Shown here: positions 9,101-20,700 of the stretch, in pieces | How the letters are laid out: each line of letters begins with the position of its first letter | Numbering within the stretch: the stretch's first letter is position 1 | Assembly (NCBI RefSeq): GCF_000004195.4 | Contig: NC_030678.2 | Coordinates: 94,694,904 to 94,758,903 of the forward strand | DNA length: 64,000 bases | Direction of reading: 5' to 3' | Source: Xenopus tropicalis | Lineage: Eukaryota > Chordata > Amphibia > Anura > Pipidae | Position numbers and translations under genes: made by a program | The notes under the pieces: model-generated | Database searches by the model: none | Told to the model about the DNA's origin: nothing | The model's input: only the letters and a program-made list of their open reading frames with translations

Positions 9101-11961
9101 CCCCCTTACTTATGTGTCATTCAAATGTGCAGGTTAGGGAGCACTGGCAGATGCAGGGTGCAAAGAAGCCCTGCCTTACAGCCTTTGTCTGCCAGCACTG
9201 CACTTTGCACATATTACTGGATTTTGAATCCAGTGCCAAGTGCAGAACACATATATGCCACAGACATAGGCTCAGTGAGTCCAATGTAGGCTGAAGGAGG
9301 CCCATCATGTGTGCTTTTAAGTTAGTAATATTTAATGACTCAAAAAACTTGATATATGATTTATATAAGTAAGTGGTAAATCCATACACACTGCAGTTCA
9401 GGGCTGATTGATACTTTTTGATCAGTGGTAGGGTTTTCATTGGGCCTATGTGAAGCACGTTGTCCATTGTTGTCAAAGCAAGATGGGAATATTTTCCGAT
9501 GAGCTAAAGATGACATATCAAAACACAATTTATTCCATCTACAGACTGGAGTTTAGGGCATGTGTGTAATTTCAAGCTTAGCATAGTTGTAAAAACTTTG
9601 GCTTGTTGAAGGTACAGGTTAAAACAAGGGCCCCAACCTTTCTTACCTGCAAGCCACAGTCAAATGGCTTGGGTAGCAGCACAAACAACATAAAGCTGTA
9701 ATAAGCTATTTGTAGCATCTATGCAGAATCTCAGCTTACAGGAGGCTTAGTTTAGTAGTACAGGTATGGGATCCCTTATCCAGAAACCCGTTATCAAGAA
9801 AGTTCTGAATTACGGAAAGGCCATGTCCCATAGACACCATTATAAGCAAATAATTCTAATTTTTAGATGATTTTAAACGATTTCCTTTTTCTCTGTAATA
9901 ATAAAACAGTACCTTGTACTTGATCCCAACTAAGATATAATTAATCCCTATTGGAGGCAAAACAAGCCTATTGCGTTTATTCAATATTTAAATGATTTTT
10001 AGCAGACTTAAGTTATGGAGATCCAAATTATGGAAAAGTCCCTTATCCGGAAAACCACAGGTCCCGAGCATTCTGGATAATAGGTCCCATACCTGTATAT
10101 CTTGTTTTTATTCAACCAAAACTTGCCACCAACACAGGAATTCAAAAATACACACCTACTTTGGGGAGACTGTACTATATTGCTGATATAGGCCGCCAAC
10201 TGCTGTACAATTTGTACCTGTTTACGTTGCCTGATCTCTCCCTACATACCCTCCTAAAGGTGTTGCTTACTATTACCCTTTTCTCGGTGACAGTGCATGT
10301 GTGCCCTAATCAGCATAGTCTGATTCATGATTCATTACCTCTCTGTATTATATTTCTCTCAATGATAACTGTAAAACACAGAAGTAGGACAATATTAATA
10401 CAGCTACACCAAACAATTTTCTTTTTTCTGCTTTAACTTTTTAGAGTATATTGTTTTGGCACAATGACAGAAGCTTAAAAGAAATCTATACCCCCAAACA
10501 ATGTCGGTCTCTATTAAATATATATTACATAAACCAGCTCATATGTAAAACCCTGCTTCATCTATATAAACCATTTTCATAAAAATGTGCTTTTTTAGTA
10601 CCATATGCTGTTAGGTAATTTTAAATAGAAATTGCCATTTTAAAAATAAGGTCCATCTCCTGGGATCATACAATAAATATTGCCCTTTTACATTTTTTCC
10701 CTTGATCCACCATTTTGTGACAGGCTGTGTGCTCCCTCAAAGATCACATGACCAGAAATAATGTAGCTCAAACTGTAACAAGAAGAAGTGTGGAAGCAAA
10801 AGACATTATTTGGCTCATGTAGCCTAGCATGTATGTGTGTGGCTTGTTTGTGTGCACTGTGAATCCTATGATCCCTGAAGTTTTATTCAGAATGGAGGCT
10901 TTGAGGGAGCACACAGCCCATAACAAAATAGTGGCTCAAGGGAAAGGGCAATATTTACTAATATACAGTATATATATTCCAGTTTGGCAAGATTCTTTAA
11001 TAGGTCACTAAACATAATATAAACTATCTGTTGATTAAGTATTCATTCTGGGGGTATAGTTTTCCTTTAATAAACTCATAAAAAGTAGCCGTTAATGTTT
11101 ATTTAATGGAATTATGGGTTTGGTGTGGTAACACTGACAGCAAACAGAAGTAGAAAGAATCAACAACACTATCTAATTCCCAATATTAAGCTTGTAATGC
11201 ACTGGCTCAGCTTCTGCATACCACAGGCACTGCAAGGGGGATACAATAATGCTGCTGTGTGGATCAAAATCTAGAACTTGGCACTATAATTAGTGAGAGT
11301 TTTCAAACTGTGCTGCCTTTTTAAATTAATCAATAAAGTTACAACTAAAAAGGTTCAGCTACAAATGTATCCCATAAGTTACGTTAGAGATCAATTCAAA
11401 ACACTTACAGTCCTTCTTCCTACCTACCATAGGCATTCTACCTATGAAAAAGAAAACTGTATCTTTGCAACTTGTCTCTTTGAAATTACCTTGTGTAAGT
11501 CCTCAGTTATTAGTTACTATCGCATTATAACTGCCCAGGGATTACATACCCTCCATTCTAAATGAAACTTTAGAAACTATAAATATTAGAATTTTTTAAT
11601 TCATTATTTGACTAGTTTTATGCAGTGTGTTTACATTTATCTTAAATGAGCATTTCTTTGCTAATCTCTATACATAAACTTATTTCCATACTTTTGTACA
11701 TTATTATTTAAATTAAAAAAAGTAAAACTTGCCCACTATTCTACCCAATTACAAATGATATACAGCTTCTTAAAAATATATATATATGTATACACTGTTG
11801 TACTAGTGACTAAATAGTCAGCGTTGTGATAATTCCTTATTCTAGCAAACTGAACCACTTAAAACCTACTAAAGCAAAGTAAAATATTTTAGAAATAATT
11901 TACCTGCAAAAGCAACTACAGATGTAGCTATGAGAAGACCCAGTTTAATGTGTTGATCCAT
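2830..11961 (-). CDS. Uroplakin-3-like protein, paralog A (six exons)
   Basis: Single-pass membrane glycoprotein of the uroplakin III family, which pairs with a tetraspanin uroplakin in surface plaques. Coding exons on the minus strand: 11961-11904, 8380-8237, 7282-7069, 5574-5498, 4796-4667 and 3139-2830; all introns are GT-AG and the phases join. As modelled the protein has 310 residues: signal peptide 1-19, lumenal domain with four cysteines (in PQC, YPC, EKC and SFC contexts) and several N-glycosylation sequons (NLT, NES, NYT), then the family signature TIDTWPL...SMIVIT leading into a membrane span at about 181-204. Mammalian uroplakin IIIa has the closely similar TIDTWP...GMIVIT. The last exon is the weak part: it either reads to the stop at 2830 or splices at 2990 to an unseen exon. 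It could be the frog counterpart of UPK3A, UPK3B or a lineage-specific UPK3; the sequence alone does not decide, so no symbol is given. Confidence 0.85.
3657..4259. mobile_element. T2-like MITE (TTAA target), carrying a nested insertion
   Basis: TTAA occurs at 3657-3660 and at 4256-4259. The ends read TTAAAGTAGAAGGAAAGGCT and ...CTTTTCTTCTCC-TTTAA, interrupted by the 4067-4255 element. Subterminal AATCACTGGGGGGTGCC blocks are inverted at both sides. A related copy is at about 63416-63757. Confidence 0.8.
4067..4255. mobile_element. Harbinger-like MITE (GGGCTCTGGCACAC ends)
   Basis: The element is flanked by TTA at 4064-4066 and 4256-4258. Terminal inverted repeats are GGGCTCTGGCACAC and GTGTGCCAGAGCCC. 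The interior is almost entirely inverted GGGAGATTAGT and GCGGGCGACTAATCTCCC motifs. The same family is at 42260-42487. Confidence 0.88.
4667..4796 (-). CDS. upk3-like A, exon 5 (transmembrane segment)
   Basis: This 130-bp exon encodes the lumenal stem (NYTTIDTWPLSRSG) and the membrane span beginning SMIVITTILSILLAVLL. The TIDTWP and MIVIT motifs are the strongest family signature in the gene. Acceptor TTCTTTAG, donor GTAATC, the same donor as in paralog B. Confidence 0.92.
5498..5574 (-). CDS. upk3-like A, exon 4
   Basis: This 77-bp exon runs from phase 2 to phase 1 and encodes VRFVVLNNTGMVAKTNRSDL, the membrane-proximal strand that follows the conserved YR. Acceptor TTTACAG, donor GTAAAG. 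The same length and phase occur in paralog B. Confidence 0.88.
7069..7282 (-). CDS. upk3-like A, exon 3 (central lumenal domain)
   Basis: The exon is 214 bp with a polypyrimidine-TTGCAG acceptor and a GTAAGG donor. It encodes the FYHTLRV...GADYPC segment and the CNGPLTSPGPYR end. Three of the four lumenal cysteines and two NES sequons lie here. It is one codon shorter than the matching exon of paralog B. Confidence 0.92.
7667..8214. mobile_element. Harbinger-like MITE (GGGGCTCATTTACT ends)
   Basis: TAA duplications at 7664-7666 and 8215-8217. The left half is rich in CGCGACTTTTTCGTA and the right half carries the inverse TACGAAAAAGTCGCGAC several times, so the element is a long imperfect palindrome made of a short repeat. 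It lies in intron 2 of upk3-like A. Confidence 0.82.
8237..8380 (-). CDS. upk3-like A, exon 2 (N-terminal lumenal domain)
   Basis: The exon is 144 bp, phase 1 to phase 1, behind a TTTTTGCAG acceptor and before a GTACGT donor. It contains FVLEQPQCIF and VWLVVALDT, which match the uroplakin III pattern (hydrophobic strand, E-x-P-x-C) and are shared almost unchanged with paralog B. One NLT glycosylation sequon is present. Confidence 0.9.
9761..10095. mobile_element. MITE with CAGGTATGGGA ends (TA target)
   Basis: TA at 9759-9760 and 10096-10097. Ends are CAGGTATGGGATCCCTTATC and GGTCCCATACCTG, with internal TTATCCAGAAACC/TTATCCGGAAAA motifs. The same family at 35714-36826 is interrupted by a solo LTR. 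Confidence 0.88.
10475..11070. mobile_element. T2-like MITE, largely palindromic
   Basis: TTAA at 10475-10478 and 11067-11070. Ends are TTAAAAGAAATCTATACCCC and the inverse (GGGGGTATAGTTTTCCTTTAA). An internal inverted pair, GGCTGTGTGCTCCCTCAAAG (about 10722) and CTTTGAGGGAGCACACAGCC (about 10899), shows that most of it is a palindrome. Confidence 0.75.
11904..11961 (-). CDS. upk3-like A, exon 1 (signal peptide)
   Basis: The exon starts at the ATG at 11961 and encodes MDQHIKLGLLIATSVVAFA, a hydrophobic signal peptide, plus the first base of the next codon. The donor is GTAAAT. Its coding length of 58 bp equals that of exon 1 in paralog B. Confidence 0.85.
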
Positions 11962-12829
11962 CACCGCAGATATTTCTTAAAGTTTCTCTGTGGACAGTAT
12001 TATGGATTTCCTATCAGGGCTTCTCACTGTCTTTCATTTTCATCTGAATAAATACATTTTGGCAGAGAACTAAAGTGTATGCTAAGGAAGGGCAGTGTTG
12101 GCTTGTAGCCCAAGGGAGAGAATGTGTCATATAATCTATAGAACTGCATTCTTTACATTGTCTTAACATTGTTTAGAGAACAGAAGTTTTTGGGAAACTT
12201 GTAAGACTTGCCAGTGGTAACAACAGGGTTTATAGAAGCCATTTGACTTTTCAGCCCTGCTTTTTTTTTGTCAAAATCCAGAAAAATATAAAAACATACT
12301 CAGCAATTGCCACATGCACGAGCACCTTAAGCATATTATAGAGTGAGAGGTACTATCACCTCAAGCACATTATATAGTGAAAGGTTCTGCCACCCAAAGT
12401 ACTTTTTATGTTGAAAACCATGTGAATGTGGCACCACATTCAAGTTGTAATGGCAGAGATAGTGGGTGGAGGCACCACAAGGTGTTATATACAATGAATG
12501 GCAGTAAGCAGAGGCAGTAGATACTGGCTCTGCAGTATATAGTAAGTGGCAGTGTGCAACAGCACTGTTTTCATGCCTTGCATTTTAGTAGGAATTGTCT
12601 CAAACAACTATGATGATGTGATGTGCATGTTTATTTTTGCAAATGTTTGCAAAGAAGTAATCTTTTCAAAGCAGTTGCCAAGTTTTCATGAAAAAAGTCC
12701 AATTTCCTATTTTATTTTTTTTTTAACTTTTATCACTGTTCATACAAACCTAATACAGTTTATTCTTTGTTTGAAAATTCAGTACAAGCATATGGACTAT
12801 GAAAAAATAACAATAAAAGTGAAGCCTTA

Positions 12830-13150
12830 CAGTGCAATAGTTTTTTGGCTGCAGGGTTCAGTGGCCCCCATTTGGAAGCTGCAAAGAGTTAGAAGTAGAA
12901 GGCTTAGAATTATTCTTAAAGATGAAATTTCCATTATGCAGTTGAACCTGACCCAGAGGTTTATTGTAGAGTTTCAGACCACTGAAACACGAGGAGATTA
13001 GTTGCCCTGCGATTAATCTATAGCGTGGGGGACTATTCTCTTCCAAATGCTTTCTCACAGGCAATAATGTGAAACACCTGTGGTAAAGCGTATGTGTCGC
13101 TTTGGCTTTCTGAAGTTGCACAAATTTTTCCTTGTGCGTCAGGGGGCTTA
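12830..13150. repeat. Relics of MITEs
   Basis: 12845-12890 matches the block CTGC-GGG-TCAGTGRCCCCCAT of 2580-2620. 12985-13040 contains ACGAGGAGATTAGTTGCC, a diverged form of the subterminal motif of the 4067 family. No clean ends are visible. Confidence 0.4.
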
Positions 13151-13835
13151 AAGCTTACTATATGTGACAAAGTTGGCTAAATCTTCATAGCATCTTAAAA
13201 ATGTAAACTTGCTGGTTTTTGGACATGGCGTTCACACATACCTAATGACTGAATCATAAATCACAGTCTTAATTAGCATGTATTTTAACTAGCCACTGTA
13301 AACAATAATAAAAAATACACATTTTCAGTGCACCAATCAGTCTTCTCTTGCGTATGACACATTTAAAGTGAAAATAACTAATGTTTCCAGATTTAAATTA
13401 TTTCAAATTTACATTATTCAGCTAAAACTAGTTGTCCCACATCGAAATTTGGGTTTGTGTTTTTTCTACAGTGACTAAACCTACAAATTAAAAAAACATG
13501 AATGTTCCTTATTTAATAAAAACCAAAATGCCAAAATGCATTAAAAAAAAACCAGAATACCTCAAATTGTGACTTTACATCACTTAAATAGCAGAGATAG
13601 CTCCCCCAAAAAATAAAAAAAAAATACTTAGAAGAAGCACTGCAAAAAATTGCATAGGACCATTCCCATTGACTTTCACCTGACTTTGACAGCTTTTACA
13701 TGGCGTATTTTTATATTTCTGTTTTTTGTTGTTTTGACACATAATAAATAGCTGAAAATGAATGTTTTTAGAGGAAAAAAATATGAATCATGGAAAAAAT
13801 ATGACCTTTAATAAATCAAAAGGGGGATTTCTAGG

Positions 13836-14411
13836 CAGATAGGGTTAATAATTCTTCTTAGCCAGGTAATTAAGAGGCAGTTGACAGAGGAGCTGCATGG
13901 AGAGGTGAAAAGGGGTGTGCTTCCACATCTAGGGGTCGCTCAGAGGGTCTCCCAGAAAGGGGCACCAAGGAGGAGGGCTACCTACCTGTGTGAGGAACTC
14001 CCAGACGGGCTGGGGGTGCTGCCTGCCACTGCAAGAAGCAGAGGGAGCTGTGACCAAGTGTATGAGAGCCAGAGCATCAGGGCTTCCAGAGGCTGGTGAG
14101 CAGGTATCCCAGGAGGGGAAAGTCAGCAGGGCTAAGTGAGAAGCCCAAGTGTTCATGAGTGTGAGAGTAATCATGGATGTGTGAAACTGGGGATTGTGAG
14201 AAACCCTGAAAAAGGTTCTAGATTGTGAAAGTGACACTTGAAGGTGCCAGTCCCAAAGAGGGGAAAATTTCAAATTAGTTTGCTAAAACTGTTGATAAAC
14301 TGTGTTCCTGTGACATTTACGTTGGGAAGAGTTTGTCCAAAATAAACAGGTGTTTTTGCCAAAAGACGTGGTGTTCCTGCCTCTATGCTCCAGATCCTCT
14401 GCTTACCTGCC
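13836..14411. other. Unidentified GC-richer stretch, possibly an LTR fragment
   Basis: It differs in composition from the AT-rich surroundings and has no convincing coding exon. AATAAA at about 14341, followed by a U5-like GTGGTGTTCCTGCC, resembles the R-U5 part of an LTR. No TG...CA ends or duplication were found, so this is only a suggestion. Confidence 0.25.
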
Positions 14412-14427
14412 TTCCATAGCTAATTTC

Positions 14428-14644
14428 TTTTTTTTTTAACAATTCTTTTATTGAGTTTGAATGTACATAGTTTGCAGTATTTTACAATCCAATGACATTT
14501 GTTTATTGTACAATAGGTAAATAAAACCAAATTAACAATTTAACAGTAAAAACATTGCAGTGTCTTCTTTGCTAGTGCATATATTTTATAGCCGTTGGTC
14601 CTTCCTTCTCATCCGTCTGTGTACCATCCTGGGCATGATTAGGG
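14428..14644 (-). mobile_element. 5'-truncated poly(A) retroposon with 16-bp target duplication
   Basis: TTCCATAGCTAATTTC is present at 14412-14427 and again at 14645-14660. Between them, read on the minus strand, the insert ends with CAATAAAAGAATTGTT followed by an A tail. This is the signature of LINE-1-type reverse transcription. The source could be a short L1 3' end or a processed transcript. Confidence 0.8.
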
Positions 14645-15810
14645 TTCCATAGCTAATTTCACCAAAAAATTACATGTACAGGCAGAAGGCATGTTACAGT
14701 GGTTACACAAACATCCTGCACCTGACTTCTGGATATTCTTGTTAATGGATTGTTATGCCATATTTTTATTGCGTTTATCTAATGCAAGTATTAAGAGATG
14801 ATATTGTCCTGTTTGTTTCCTAAACTCCTAATGGTGTTACTGGTTTACAGCAGCATAACTATCATGCCAGGCAAAAAAATCTTCAGAGGGGCCAGGGGTG
14901 CACAGCAACTTCTCCATACTACCCACCCAACCCTTTTGCGTTCCCTGCTCCCTGCCATTTCGCAAAGCTCGCTTTTAAGAGGTGTCTGGGGAAGGGGGAA
15001 TTTATACAACTACAGAGCAGCAGTCCAGGCACCTCTGTCCTCTAGGCCTCTCTGCAACTGCGGGGTCTGCTTCTGTTATACCACTACTAGTTCAGCTTTC
15101 TGCTTGCCAAACTTTTTATTGCAGGCGGCTGGCAACAACTGTCCTCATTATCTCCCACAGTCCCCTTTTTTGAAGTAATGCCCTTATAAGGAGTGTAGTT
15201 TAGCAGGTGGTCATGGGTGGTGGTCTGACATCACCGAGATGCAAATATAATATTCAATAATTCTCTGACGGGGCAATGTTTGAATGTTTGCAGCTATTTT
15301 GATCTTATTTTTTGTCCATATATAGAGAAGAACTGACACAAAATGTATGCATAACGATGTCTTTTGCAAAAATCTTGTTTTTATTGTCTGTTTTTTGTGA
15401 TAAAGCTTTTACTTGTTTAACATAGTTGTCTAATAGCCTGTACAAAAGAATTACTTCCAAGAGAACTAAACACCTCATGCCATGATAACTCTTAGCCCTC
15501 CCAAATAGAGCCCCTTCCTCTCCCATCTGCACTTCTGGCCCTTTGAATACCCCAGAGGTTCCTAAGACTTTTTCCCTAGAGGTTGAGCATCGTGGTTGGA
15601 GGTTACCATCTTTGATCCAGTTTAAGGCTCTCTGGCCCCTGCTTCTGTTTGACAGTGACTGCCAACAAGCCTAAAAACAGATGTGACCAAAGGTGGCAGC
15701 CCCCAACTCTGTTGAGAAACTCTGCCAATAGAGAGAATATACTGGAGGCTGATGGTGGGTAACAATGAGTGGACTTGCATTTTTGTGGGATAAAGGCATT
15801 TTAAACATTG

Positions 15811-16154
15811 TTAAAGAGGTAGTTCACCTTTAAATTACTTTTTAGCAAGATATATACAGTGATATTCTAAGACAATTCATGTGGGTTGAATTATTTTGTT
15901 TTTTGGTTTTTTTTTTTATCAGCAGCTCTCCAATCTGGAATTCCTGCATTGATTTGGTTTGCAATTTACCCTAGCAAGCAGGTAGGGGATTAAACAACTG
16001 TAAGATAAATAGGAGAGGGACTAAACAGAAAGATAAACAATAAAATTGTAAGTGACCCTTATTTGAAAGCTAGAATGAGGCAGACCAATTGAAAAGTTGC
16101 TATGTATAGGGCATCTAAAACATACTAAAAGCTGAAGGTGAACTACCCCTTTAA
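15811..16154. mobile_element. T2-type MITE (TTAAAG-GGTAGTTCACC ends)
   Basis: TTAA at 15811-15814 and 16151-16154. Ends are TTAAAGAGGTAGTTCACCTT and its near inverse (GGTGAACTACCCCTTTAA). The length is 344 bp. It is non-coding and lies between the two uroplakin genes. Confidence 0.88.
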
Positions 16155-17609
16155 GCAATTGTATGTTAATCAATGTTGTATTTAGTAGGACAGACACAAA
16201 AACATAAAGAGCAATGCTCTGTATTTACCATCTTGACAGATATATTTCAATAGAATAATACATGCCTACTATGTAAACATTAAACATATAATGCTATTCC
16301 CACAAACCCTTGTGTCAGAAGCATTTCCTTGTATGTCCGATAGGTGACCTTGGCATTCTTATTAGATGAGTAACTTTGTAATAAACACCCTCCCTAATGC
16401 TGTAGGTTGGACAAATACCAGAGAACATTGGTATTCGCGTGATTTTATTTTTTATGTACGTCAGTTACTGGTCAAGCAGGTTCCTGCAAGCCTCCTCCTT
16501 TACTAAGTTCTCACAGAATAGATTTAGAGGGCAGTCTTTTTAAATGAAGAAATATACAAAACAACCAAGCAAACAGTACTATGCTATATATACCTCAATG
16601 GGACATTTGTGCAGTCACCATTGTGATTGTGTCATAGCCTTCTGCAAGTACTGTGTCGTATTTTGCACTAGACAAATCTGCCCATGGAATAAGGTCAACA
16701 AAAAAAACTACGAAATAGCTCCAAGTTAATGAAGAAGAACTCACACAGTGCAAGTGGCTTGGGTGGGAGTGTTAGGGAAGCGGGTTTTTTCCCCCAAAGT
16801 AAAATGGAATATTACACATTTGCTACCATTTTAGATTTGTTAAAAATATTTCTTTTCTGAAGTTCAGATCTTTGTGCAATAGAGGGTATCTAAAACTTTA
16901 AAACAGCTGTAGTTTACAAATTTGCTTTTCTCGAGGACTGTTTCTCGAGAAAAGTGTGTTTTTCAAATGTGATCATGCTTTACTTTTTTAAGGTGCCATT
17001 TTTGATGTTCAAATGTCAGTCCTGTTAGATGGTATTTGGGATAGTGCTTTGCTTTCAATTCAGTTTGGTAAGATGATATTAAGTGATTGCAGAGGCAGAA
17101 CACCCCGCCCCATTCTGCAATGCACCACCTGGCAGGAATATTGCATGCCGCTGTTGCTACTGAGCACCATGGGTGAGGGAGGTGAGGTAAGCAGTTACAC
17201 CTCGTGCCCCACAGCAGTTATAATGCATGGCTGTATGCAGAAAGGTTTTTTTTAAAAATACTTCTTGGGTTTAAATGAACATGAAATGCATGTAATGAAC
17301 ATGAAATAAAGAACATGAAATGCATGTAATTTGAAGTTAGGACTAGCTAAATGCTATATCAAAAACAATAAATGTATTATTATTATTATTATTTTTATTA
17401 TAATAAATGTAACAATCATTTAACAAAGTTTATAAATATTGTATGTTTACATTATTAAAAAAAAAAATTACATTTTCTTCTATACATTGATGCACCTGGG
17501 AAGTTTGCTTTGACACACTAGAATTATAACATGAAAAATACTGTAAATATATTATCAGTTCTGGGTAAAAGAACTGGAAGGCTCATTTTAATCTGTCCTT
17601 TTTTTCTTA

Positions 17610-17775
17610 CTATGTTACTGTGTATTCTTCAACATCCTTTGTCATAGTAATGTATGGCTTGCGATTATGTACAGAATACATAGGATGAGTTCTGTAAAAT
17701 GAATCTTTATCGACCGACACAGCTGGCTCTTTCTTTTCTTTAAATTTTATATTCTTGAACCACCACACATCCTTA
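17610..17775 (-). CDS. upk3-like B, exon 6 (cytoplasmic tail and stop)
   Basis: After the CCTTTGCAG acceptor the exon encodes SKDVWWFKNIKFKEKKEP, a basic juxtamembrane stretch, then a tail ending EEYTVT before TAG at 17612-17610. A possible poly(A) signal (AATAAA on the minus strand) lies about 210 bases downstream, near 17394-17399. Confidence 0.9.
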
Positions 17776-20700
17776 CTGCAAAGGAAAAGAAAAAATACCA
17801 AATTAATATGTTATTATATATAATAAAATATGAAGGAAAACAAGTGAGTAACAGAGACACAATCATTCAGTAAGATGGAGATGGAATTTCAGATGGAGCA
17901 AGCAAAACTAAAGCATATAACACACAACTACACCCTCTATTCACAAAATAGTTTGCTACATGCATTGCGTTCAACATCAGTAGAGACTACTCTATTTATA
18001 AGGTTATACATTGGATGTCCTGTATTTTGGTTTGCTAAATTATTGCAGCTAGTGATGATATATGTTTGGATTTTTATATAGCGCTACTTGCGCATGCATA
18101 GCTGTACAGTACTACAATACACTAAAATAATAGGTCAGCATAATAATAAAATACAAATAAATACAAAATACAGTTCTATTCAAGAATGCTAAGAGTTAAG
18201 ACATGAGGGAAGGGGAACCTGCCCTTTAGAGCTTACAATATAAGTGGGTAGATAACTTTACATATAGAAATAGGAAGATAGTAAGTGCTGGTGGTTTCAG
18301 TGGTTGTTACTGCATTATAAGTTAATGAGCACTAGAAGTCAGCGCTCCAATTATCTCATTTCTTAACTTAACCAACAGTTCAAAAACTCCAAATTGGAAT
18401 TAAAAATTAAAGTACAACTGTGCTGATTCTCCCAGGGTTTTGCTGTAATTTATTAGCCAAAAAATGCATATAATGGCATCATTAATTTTCCCTTGAAAAA
18501 GTCATGACAATGAAATGTTGATGCCAATCTACCAATGGCAAACAAAGTTGGATCGTCTTAATCCTAAAGGTAGCCATACATGGGCCAATAAAAGCTGCTG
18601 ACGGACTGAGTTGGCCCTGTATGGGGCTCTCGGGCCTGAGAGCCGAACGTTGGAGACATTACTTCATCATCGTCATGCAATTGTTCATGCAAGTGATACT
18701 TCAAGCATAAGAACAGTTAATAGTCACAAGGGGTAAAATGAAGGATCAAACCCTGCTTTAGTAATGGCATCCATGCAACACGCAAGTTGTCTTGATGATA
18801 CAAATGTTTGTGTCCCAGCTTTATGCATCTTTATTAGCTGTATGTAAATTTCCTTTTAAATTACTATGATATCATCTCTACTTGGAAGAAATTCTCATCG
18901 AAATCCCCACAACTTTCCAAAGACAAAGGTACCAAGCCAGTACTCACATCTAAAATGTCTTTGGTGAAGTTATTTTGTCTTAGCAATAAAGTTGCCAAAA
19001 GTGTTTGTGCATCAGGGCTTGTATTAGGTTTCACCAGATGCTACTATATGCACTATTTTCACTAATAGTGATTTTGCAAGATGGCTCTGCACAAACAACC
19101 ACACCTTATATTGCTCATTTTTACGCTGTACCTTTGGCACCAGTTCATTTCCTTCTTTCCTACCCTTAGCTCATACTTCTATCTCCATCTGCCTACTCAA
19201 CTACTTAATTATTAAAATCCATTTACCTCTTTCACCCCCTACTCTTTTTTACTCTAATTTATTTTAGTCCAGTATCCTAACTATGACTGTGAAGTCATTA
19301 CCCTTCTAACACTGACACTGGTGATGCCTTTACATATATATTGGACAGGATTTATAGCTCCACAGAGTGGGGGAAAACACAGAGAAAACTTTCTAATATG
19401 TGAAGCAGATCACACTATTGGCACTAGTCAATTGTTTTTTATACATAAAACAAACTTTCACTACCCCTGTTCAATTTAACTCAATCACTTATTCCTATCG
19501 TCGAGTGAAACATTTCCTAGAGTAGTCTACACCTCTGAATCTAGATGACAAACATGACTGATAAAATTGTTGACACAAAATGTAATATATCCTTGATTAC
19601 CTTCCAAGTGAAACAGCGGCAATGAGGCAGACCAATAAAATAAACAGAAGACTCGCAAGTATAGTGATAATGACAATCATTCCGGAACTAGGCCTTTTTG
19701 GCTCTGTTTTAATCGTAGATGAGTTGATTGCTAGATGAAAAAGCATATAATTAGAAACCATAGTCTGAGAACCCAGCACTTATTTTTATATACAGAAAAA
19801 TTAATATACAGTTATCCCTTCCCCATGGTCAAGTGAACATTGGCACAAAGCCTCTCTGGAAGATATTTACCCCCATATTTAAAATAAAGGCACTACGTGT
19901 TACTGCTCCTGGGCAAGTAACTAGTGCCTTTTATTACATTACCCCTATAATTTGCTTTAACCATGGCCTATATCAACATAGGGTGCTGGCATTGGAACAA
20001 CAGTATAAAACCACAGTATAAAAAAGTCAGTCATACCAAAGAATATGGCATGCTAAAAGAAATGATGCAAAGGAGAAACAAAATAGGGAGATAAAGAAAA
20101 AGGGCAAAGGTTAAGAGAACAAGAGAAAAAAGGAGAATGGAAACTAGGATGGACTAAGTATTATGTCCCTGACACCTCATTCTAACTCTGAATACTTTTT
20201 TAAACAGGCCTTTTGTGTCTGATTTTAAATTTTTTTAACAACATTCTTTTACCTATGTGCATTGTAATTACTTCTGACCAACGCGTTCCTGTCTCCATTA
20301 CTGTCCCATTCAGCACAACAAATCTTACTCTAGAATTAGAAGATGAAATATGGATGTTTCAACAATCTGTTAAATGCTTCATTTAGCACAGCTAACTATT
20401 AGAGAATTAAGTACACAGCTTTAGAATTTATAATTTTAGACTAACATTTCTTTCCAAAGCTGGGATAAACTAACTTAAAACCTAAGCTTTCAGTGATTAG
20501 CCTGGTTGTTTAGCTGTATTCTGCAATGAAGTAACATACAGAGATTAATCAACTGATTTATCTGAATCCTAGTTTCTAGAGTAGCTCTTACCCTTTACCT
20601 TCTTTTTCTGTAAGCTGTGTACTGTATAGAGATAACATTGGTTTAAAATGTCAGTATTAAATAACCTCTTAGATTTATGACTCTCCCTCAGATTATTTGC

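Noticed and set aside
12546..13001. 151-codon open frame on the plus strand
   Set aside because: It crosses a MITE relic, has no family resemblance or splice context, and the composition is that of random AT-rich sequence.
14798..15178. 126-codon frame on the plus strand
   Set aside because: No recognised domain, no convincing splice partners and no poly(A) context; treated as chance.
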